From: Clostridiales bacterium
GTDB lineage: Bacteria; Bacillota; Clostridia; Christensenellales; Aristaeellaceae
Assembly: GCA_004555535.1 (NCBI GenBank)
Contig: SFHU01000103.1
Coordinates: 1 to 10,436 of the forward strand
Direction of reading: 5' to 3'
Length of the DNA: 10,436 nucleotides
Positions 6,457 to 10,436 of the stretch are shown piece after piece; position 1 is the stretch's first letter, and every line of letters starts with the position of its first letter. The notes under the pieces are model-generated. The model saw nothing but the letters and a program-made list of their open reading frames with translations. It was not told the origin of the DNA and did not search any database. The position numbers and the translations under genes are program-made.

Positions 6457-7512
6457 ATGAAGACATCTGATTTTAGTTACGATTTGCCCGAGGAGCTCAT
6501 CGCGCAGACCCCGGCGCAGCCGCGTGACAGCAGCCGCCTGCTCGTCTACCATCGCGACAGCGGGGAGATCGAGCACCGTGTGTTCCGCGACGTGATCGAC
6601 TACCTGAACCCCGGTGACGTGCTCGTCGTCAATCAGACGCGCGTCATTCCCGCGCGGCTCTACGGCGTCAAGGAGGGCACGGGCGGCGCGATCGAGTTTC
6701 TGCTGCTGCGCCGGCTGAACCTGACGGATTGGGAGGTCATTCTCAAGCCCGGTAAAAAGGCAAAGCCCGGTACGCGCTTCGTCTTCGGCGAGGGCGAGCT
6801 CATCGCCGAGATCCTGACCGTCAGCGAGGATGGCGGACGCACGGTGCGCTTTTTCTACGAGGGCGTCTTTGAGGACGTGCTCGACCGGCTCGGACAGATG
6901 CCGCTGCCGCCCTACATCCACGAAAAGCTCGAGGACAGGAGCCGCTATCAGACCGTCTACGCGAAGGTGGACGGCAGCGCCGCCGCGCCGACGGCGGGCT
7001 TGCACTTTACGCCAGAGCTCCTTGAGCGCATCCGGCAAAAGGGCATCGAGGTCGTGCCGGTGCTGCTGCATGTCGGCTTGGGCACGTTCCGTCCCGTCAA
7101 GGAGGAGGACGTCGCCGACCACCACATGCACAGCGAGTATTACGAGGTTACGCCGGAGCAGGCAGAGAAGATCAACGCGGCGCGTGCGCGCGGCGGGCGG
7201 ATCGTCTGCGTCGGCACGACGAGCGTGCGCACGCTGGAGACTGTCGCGACGGAGGATGGCGTCGTCCACCCCGGCAGCGGCTTTACGCAGATCTTCATCA
7301 CCCCGGGCGTCAAAATCAAGGCGGTCGACGCGCTGATCACGAATTTCCATTTGCCGCAGAGCACGCTGCTGATGCTGATCTCCGCGCTGATGGGCCGGGA
7401 AAACGCGCTGCATACCTATGAGATCGCCGTCAGGGAGCGCTATCGCTTCTTCAGCTTTGGCGATGCGATGATGATCACGGGCCGAGCGCCGGAAACGGAA
7501 TCCAGATGCTGA
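6457..7512 (+). CDS. queA: S-adenosylmethionine:tRNA ribosyltransferase-isomerase
   Basis: A 351-residue enzyme that transfers the ribosyl part of S-adenosylmethionine to preQ1 in tRNA wobble position 34 to make epoxyqueuosine. The family start FSYDLPEELIAQTPAQPRDSSRL and the conserved blocks NQTRVIPARL (59-68), PLPPYIHE (149-156), AAPTAGLHF (176-184), HVGLGTF (205-211), GTTSVRTLE (253-261) and NFHLPQSTLLML (about 296-307) are all present. Ribosome site AAGGAAG lies 5 bases upstream. It follows ruvB by 26 bases, an arrangement common in Bacillota. The usual downstream partner tgt is absent: the gene ends directly against the first repeat copy at 7513. Confidence 0.97.
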   Translation: MKTSDFSYDLPEELIAQTPAQPRDSSRLLVYHRDSGEIEHRVFRDVIDYLNPGDVLVVNQTRVIPARLYGVKEGTGGAIEFLLLRRLNLTDWEVILKPGKKAKPGTRFVFGEGELIAEILTVSEDGGRTVRFFYEGVFEDVLDRLGQMPLPPYIHEKLEDRSRYQTVYAKVDGSAAAPTAGLHFTPELLERIRQKGIEVVPVLLHVGLGTFRPVKEEDVADHHMHSEYYEVTPEQAEKINAARARGGRIVCVGTTSVRTLETVATEDGVVHPGSGFTQIFITPGVKIKAVDALITNFHLPQSTLLMLISALMGRENALHTYEIAVRERYRFFSFGDAMMITGRAPETESRC

Positions 7513-7627
7513 GCTGCTTTTCTGCGCGCGAAGCGAAGCGGGGGCTTGGGGATGAAATCCCCAAGCGGGTTATAGGGCGGCAGCCCTATCGTTCCCGATC
7601 AATTCAAAATCGGTAGTCTCAGAGCAG
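7513..7627 (+). repeat. Structured intergenic repeat, copy A (3'-truncated tandem unit)
   Basis: A 115-base unit starting immediately after the queA stop codon. It is about 96 percent identical (5 differences in 115) to the next unit at 7628. It holds hairpin H1, CTTGGGGAT-GAA-ATCCCCAAG (7545-7565), H2, ATAGGGC-GGCA-GCCCTAT (7572-7589), and H3, CCGAT/ATCGG (7595-7613). The final two-tier hairpin seen in the other copies is cut short: only its 5' strand GTCTCAGAGCAG is present before copy B begins. No coding frame or transposase is associated. Confidence 0.9.
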
Positions 7628-7771
7628 GCCGCTTTTCTGCGCGCGAAGCGAAGAAGGGGTTTGGGGATGAAATCCCCAAGCGGGTCATAGGGCGGCAGCC
7701 CTATCGTTCCCGATCAATTCAAAATCGGTAGTCTCAGAGCAGGCCGCAGAGCGGCCTACGATTGAGACGGG
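7628..7771 (+). repeat. Structured intergenic repeat, copy B (full unit)
   Basis: Repeats copy A with a period of exactly 115 bases and then continues into the complete terminal structure. Hairpins: H1 7660-7680 (one T-G wobble at its base), H2 7687-7704, H3 7710-7728, and two-tier H4 at 7731-7768. H4 has an outer stem GTCTCA/TGAGAC, an asymmetric internal loop (GAGC opposite ACGAT), and an inner stem AGGCCGC/GCGGCCT closed by an AGA triloop. Bases 7647-7710 are identical over 64 positions to the reverse complement of 9305-9368 in copy C. Weak similarity to copy C continues to about 7783. No T-tract follows H4, so it is not a classical terminator. Confidence 0.92.
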
Positions 7772-7798
7772 TTGGATTCGCCAAAAAAGGACATACGG

Positions 7799-7834
7799 AA
7801 AGCCGCTTCCCGGCATCCCCCGGGAGCGGCTTTT
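7799..7834. terminator. Bidirectional terminator between queA and the M18 aminopeptidase
   Basis: A hairpin of AGCCGCT and CCCGG (with one bulged T) pairs with CCGGG and AGCGGCT (7801-7831) around a CATCCC loop. On the plus strand it runs into TTTT (7831-7834), which would end the ruv-queA transcript. On the minus strand it runs into TTT then CCG, 20 bases after the aminopeptidase stop codon. Confidence 0.8.
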
Positions 7835-7851
7835 GCGTGTTAAAGAAGGAA

Positions 7852-9153
7852 TCACCGCAGCGCGTATTCCCCGTCGGCGCGGGTCTCAATCTGCGTCCCG
7901 TAGAACGCCGCGATCGAGCGCACCATGAAGGTCAAATCCCGCGTGCCGGCCGTCTCGTAGCAGGAATGCATGGCCAGCTGAGCCAGGCCGATGTCGACGG
8001 TGTTCATGGAGACATGCGTGTTGGCGATGTTGCCCAGCGTCGAGCCGCCGAGGATATCGGAGCGGTTGGAGAAATGCTGGACGGGCACGCCCGCGCGGCG
8101 GCAGATTTCCGCGAAGATCGCGCCGGAGACCGCGTCCGTCGTGTACTTCTGGTTGGCGTTGTGCTTGATGACGACGCCGCCGTTGAGATACGCGCGGTCG
8201 CCCGCGTCGTATTTTTCGGGATGATTCGGGTGGACGGCGTGCGCGTTGTCAGCGGAGACCATGAAGCTCGCGGCGATGGCCGCGCGTGCCGCCTCATCGC
8301 CAAGGCCCATCGCGCTGCAGATGCGGAAAAGCGCGTCGGAGAGAAGCGACGAATCCGCGCCCTGCTTCGTGCCGCTGCCGACCTCCTCGTTGTCAAAGAC
8401 GGCGAGCACGTTGACGTGTCCTTCCGGCTTCGAAGAGAGGAACGCCTCGAGCGACGCGAACGCGCATTCGAGATCGTCGATGCGCGGGCAGGCGAAGAAT
8501 TCGCCCTGCGTGCCGAAGACGCTGCCGCGCTCGCGATTATAGAGGAAGAGATCAAACGCGGCGATATTCTCGCTCTGTGTGCCGCAGCAGCGGGCGATTT
8601 CTCCAAGCAGCGCGCCCTTGGCCTCCGCGCCGCCGTAGAGCGGGAGCAGATCGACCTGCGGGTTATATTTGTAGCCGTCATTGACCTCGCGGTTGAAGTG
8701 GATCGGCATGTTGGGGATGAGCGCGGCGTCCCGGCCGAAATCGACGAGCTTTGTTGTAAGCGCGCCGCCTTCGCGCACGAGCGCGCGGCCCGCGATGGAG
8801 AGCGGCCGGTCAAGCCAGGTGGACATGATCATGCCGCCGTAGCGCTCGACGTTCAGGCGCAGATACTGCGCGCAGACGGCCTCCTCCGGATTCGTCTTGA
8901 GCTTGAAGACCGGGCTGTCGCTGTGGCTGGCGACGATCTGAAAATGGGAAAAGCCCTCCTGCGGCAGCGCAAAGGCGAGCACGGAGGAGCGGTTGCGCGT
9001 CAAATAATAGCGCCCGCCGGGAACAAGCGCAAACGGCTCGCGCTCGGAAAGCGGGAGAAAGCCGGCGGCATCAAGGCGGCGGCAGAGCGCATCCGATGCA
9101 TGGAACGCGCTGGGGGATTCGCGGACGAAATCGAAAAACGGCTGAATGTCCAT
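7852..9153 (-). CDS. apeB: M18 family aminopeptidase (aspartyl aminopeptidase-like metallopeptidase)
   Basis: A 433-residue zinc exopeptidase of the M18 family, which removes N-terminal residues (often acidic ones) from peptides in the cytoplasm. The metal and catalytic motifs are in order: SHSDSPVFK with His77, PRIDDLE with Asp226/227, VFDNEEVGSGTKQGA with Glu256/257, SADNAHAVHPN with Asp302, and the C-terminal AMHSCYE with His396. The GGVVIKHNANQKY and GNIANTHVS segments are also typical. Length matches the 425-465 range. The ATG is preceded by GGAGG 7 bases upstream. It is co-directional with dnaE, 249 bases downstream of it with repeat copy C between them, and convergent with queA. No clear promoter was found upstream. 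The symbol follows clostridial usage; substrate preference cannot be told. Confidence 0.93.
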   Translation of the reverse strand: MDIQPFFDFVRESPSAFHASDALCRRLDAAGFLPLSEREPFALVPGGRYYLTRNRSSVLAFALPQEGFSHFQIVASHSDSPVFKLKTNPEEAVCAQYLRLNVERYGGMIMSTWLDRPLSIAGRALVREGGALTTKLVDFGRDAALIPNMPIHFNREVNDGYKYNPQVDLLPLYGGAEAKGALLGEIARCCGTQSENIAAFDLFLYNRERGSVFGTQGEFFACPRIDDLECAFASLEAFLSSKPEGHVNVLAVFDNEEVGSGTKQGADSSLLSDALFRICSAMGLGDEAARAAIAASFMVSADNAHAVHPNHPEKYDAGDRAYLNGGVVIKHNANQKYTTDAVSGAIFAEICRRAGVPVQHFSNRSDILGGSTLGNIANTHVSMNTVDIGLAQLAMHSCYETAGTRDLTFMVRSIAAFYGTQIETRADGEYALR

Positions 9154-9192
9154 GTAGGTACCTCCATTTTATGAGAAGGATGGATGCGGATG

Positions 9193-9217
9193 ATTTTGCA
9201 CCCAATCAATTTGCACC
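9193..9217. repeat. Short direct repeat upstream of the M18 aminopeptidase
   Basis: TTTGCACC occurs at 9195-9202 and again at 9210-9217, a spacing of 15 bases, about 45 bases upstream of the aminopeptidase start codon. It could be a regulator site or chance; no matching promoter elements are clear. Confidence 0.25.
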
Positions 9218-9245
9218 AAAGGAATCTGGCTTTGCAGAATCAGCC

Positions 9246-9386
9246 CCGTTTCAATCGTAGGATGCTTCGCATCCTGCTCTGAAACGGCGGTTTTGAGTTG
9301 ACTTGGAACGATAGGGCTGCCGCCCTATGACCCGCTTGGGGATTTCATCCCCAAACCCCTTCTTCGCTCCGCGCCTGTAAAAGCAG
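9246..9386 (-). repeat. Structured intergenic repeat, copy C (full unit, inverted)
   Basis: A full-length copy of the unit seen at 7628-7771, on the minus strand, beginning 16 bases after the dnaE stop codon. H1 lies at 9335-9355 and H2 at 9311-9328, both identical in sequence to copy B. H3 is not preserved. The two-tier H4 (9246-9287) keeps its shape with a different sequence: outer stem CCGTTTCA/TGAAACGG, the same internal loop, and inner stem AGGATGC/GCATCCT with a GAA triloop (minus-strand reading). Relative to copy B, two inner-stem pairs and one outer-stem pair have changed, each compensated on the other strand. It lies in the 249-base dnaE-aminopeptidase gap. Confidence 0.9.
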
Positions 9387-9402
9387 TTGAATGGAACCCA
9401 TA

Positions 9403-10436
9403 TTACTTGAGCACGACGTTTTTGGCGCCCAGCATCTCGGAAAGCGAGGAAAGCAGCGCGCGCGTCGGCCGCACGCAGAGATTCTTCGGCGCGGCGAGCT
9501 TTGCACCGGTGCTCTGGATATAGAGGACGACGGCGGTGTCGCCGGAGGAGCGGGCCAGCAGCGGACGGATCATCGCGATGGCGCTGTCGCTGGGCAGGCG
9601 CAGGTAAAGCGTTTTGCCGGAGAGCACCTCGTCCCTGGGTTCCTCGCGCAGGACGCCGGCCTCGCGCCGGGCCTGCAGCTGCGCGTCGGTCTCCAGCGGC
9701 TCGACAGTGTCCAGCAGCAGCTTGGGGTCCTCGTCCTCGCGGATGGAGAGCCGGCCGGTCAGCACGACCGCCGTATCGGGCACGAGCTCCGTCGTCACGC
9801 GCTCGAGCACCTTGGGGAAGACGAGCGCTTCGATGGCGCCGGTCAAATCCTCGAGCGTCGCAAAGCCCATCAGGTTGCCGGCCTTGGTCGCCTTCTGGCG
9901 CACCTCCACGAGCATGCCGCCCATCGAGACGCGCATGCCGTCCTGCGACAGACCGTGATCCTCGCTCTCGGTCAGCTCGGCGAGCCGGGCGGTGTTCATG
10001 CTCATCGCGGAGAGCGCACGCTGGTAGTCGGCGAGCGGGTGGCCCGTGATGTACAGGCCGGTGACGCTCTTTTCCAGCGTGAGGCGCGTGCGCAGGTCGT
10101 ATTCGGGGATGTCCGGCAGGGCGGGGTTGACCTCCTCGAGCAGCCCGTCGCCAAAGAGGGAGAGCTGGCCGGCGACGTTGCTGCGCCGCGTGCGCACGGC
10201 GCCCTCGAGCGCGCTCTCATAGACGGCCATCAGCTGCGTGCGACGCGCGCCCGTGCAGTCAAACGCGCCCGCGAGAATCAGCGCCTCGACGACGCGCTTG
10301 TTGACCTGCTCGGTGTTCATCCGCTGGCAGAAGTCCGGAAAGTCCCGGAACACTCCGGCCCTTTCCCGCTCGGCCAGCACCGCGTTGATGAAGCCCCGGC
10401 CCACCCCCTTCACTGCCACCAGGCCGAAGCGGATGT
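9403..10436 (-). CDS. dnaE: DNA polymerase III alpha subunit DnaE, C-terminal part (5' end outside window)
   Basis: The frame is open to the window edge (residues IRFGL precede VAVKGVG), so this is the last ~343 residues of the catalytic replicase subunit rather than a separate gene; family members are about 1,100-1,200 residues. Visible parts: the helix-hairpin-helix segment VKGVGRGFINAVLAER, the conserved NKRVVEALILAGAFD helix, a beta-clamp binding motif QLSLF (10153-10167), and the OB-fold region (VRVSMGGMLVEVRQKATKAG through FPKVLERV) that binds single-stranded DNA. The catalytic PHP and polymerase domains lie upstream, beyond the window. The stop TAA is followed within 16 bases by repeat copy C, and no classical terminator separates it from the aminopeptidase gene. 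Confidence 0.95.
   Translation of the reverse strand, partial: IRFGLVAVKGVGRGFINAVLAERERAGVFRDFPDFCQRMNTEQVNKRVVEALILAGAFDCTGARRTQLMAVYESALEGAVRTRRSNVAGQLSLFGDGLLEEVNPALPDIPEYDLRTRLTLEKSVTGLYITGHPLADYQRALSAMSMNTARLAELTESEDHGLSQDGMRVSMGGMLVEVRQKATKAGNLMGFATLEDLTGAIEALVFPKVLERVTTELVPDTAVVLTGRLSIREDEDPKLLLDTVEPLETDAQLQARREAGVLREEPRDEVLSGKTLYLRLPSDSAIAMIRPLLARSSGDTAVVLYIQSTGAKLAAPKNLCVRPTRALLSSLSEMLGAKNVVLK

Larger units (their letters stand above)
7513..7851. other. Convergent queA/aminopeptidase intergenic region
   Basis: These 339 bases have no gene. They hold two tandem copies of a structured repeat (7513-7771), a short spacer with an A-rich run (7783-7788), and a bidirectional terminator (7799-7834) that serves both the queA operon and the M18 aminopeptidase gene. 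Confidence 0.8.

Noticed and set aside
7727..7768. REP/RAYT-type element, because GTAG precedes the terminal hairpin in copies A and B as in REP sequences.
   Set aside because: GTAG is not conserved in copy C, and no tyrosine (Y1) transposase is in the window. The resemblance is a single tetranucleotide.
7513..7771. Tandem repeats as a CRISPR array.
   Set aside because: There are only two units of 115 bases with no unique spacers between short repeats, the units themselves hold several hairpins, and there are no cas genes.
7628..7771. The repeat hairpins as ordinary intrinsic terminators of queA and dnaE.
   Set aside because: None of H1, H2 or H4 is followed by a T-tract in either orientation of use, and a proper terminator is present separately at 7799-7834.
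7513..9386. Composite transposon: aminopeptidase gene flanked by inverted repeats.
   Set aside because: There is no transposase and no target-site duplication visible. The gene resembles its neighbours in base composition and family placement, and the repeats are better explained as independent elements after queA and dnaE.
9403..10419. A self-contained 338-residue protein starting at the GTG at 10419.
   Set aside because: The frame stays open through the window edge and the preceding residues IRFGL continue the DnaE pattern, so this is the end of a larger dnaE gene.

Overview
This window reads as chromosomal DNA from a GC-rich member of the Bacillota, most likely class Clostridia. That placement is inference. 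It rests on strong AGGAGG-type Shine-Dalgarno sites, the gene order ruvC-ruvA-DUF4250-ruvB-queA (the small DUF4250 protein is mainly a clostridial family), a DnaE-type polymerase III alpha subunit, and coding DNA that is clearly GC-rich. Nothing here is phage, plasmid or insertion sequence. All eight large recognisable genes are housekeeping or metabolic, and one small gene of 57 codons is also present.

Layout. The left edge (1-64) holds a foldable candidate repeat. Next come a strong terminator and, on the minus strand, an SGNH/GDSL hydrolase (185-841). The hydrolase has a perfect-consensus promoter and a terminator directly in front of its ribosome binding site. Minus-strand argH (990-2375) and argG (2445-3665) follow, so transcription runs argG then argH; together they make arginine from citrulline and aspartate. 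A 347-base divergent intergenic region (3666-4012) carries back-to-back promoters for argG and for the ruv operon, plus a candidate ArgR site.

The plus-strand operon ruvC (4013), ruvA (4554), DUF4250 (5175), ruvB (5381), queA (6457) covers Holliday-junction processing and the last dedicated step to epoxyqueuosine in tRNA. Its genes are 21-46 bases apart with no terminator visible inside. It converges on an M18 aminopeptidase gene (minus strand, 7852-9153), with a bidirectional terminator at 7799-7834 between them. The window ends inside the 3' part of dnaE (minus strand, 9403 to beyond 10436).

The most unusual content is a non-coding repeat family with three copies. Two stand in tandem directly after the queA stop codon (7513-7771), and one in inverted orientation follows the dnaE stop codon (9246-9386). 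Each copy carries strong hairpins. The terminal two-tier hairpin differs between copies at three base pairs, and every change is compensated on the opposite strand, which points to selection for a folded RNA or single-stranded DNA. Other points of interest are the possible transcription attenuator ahead of the hydrolase and the DUF4250 gene lodged between ruvA and ruvB.
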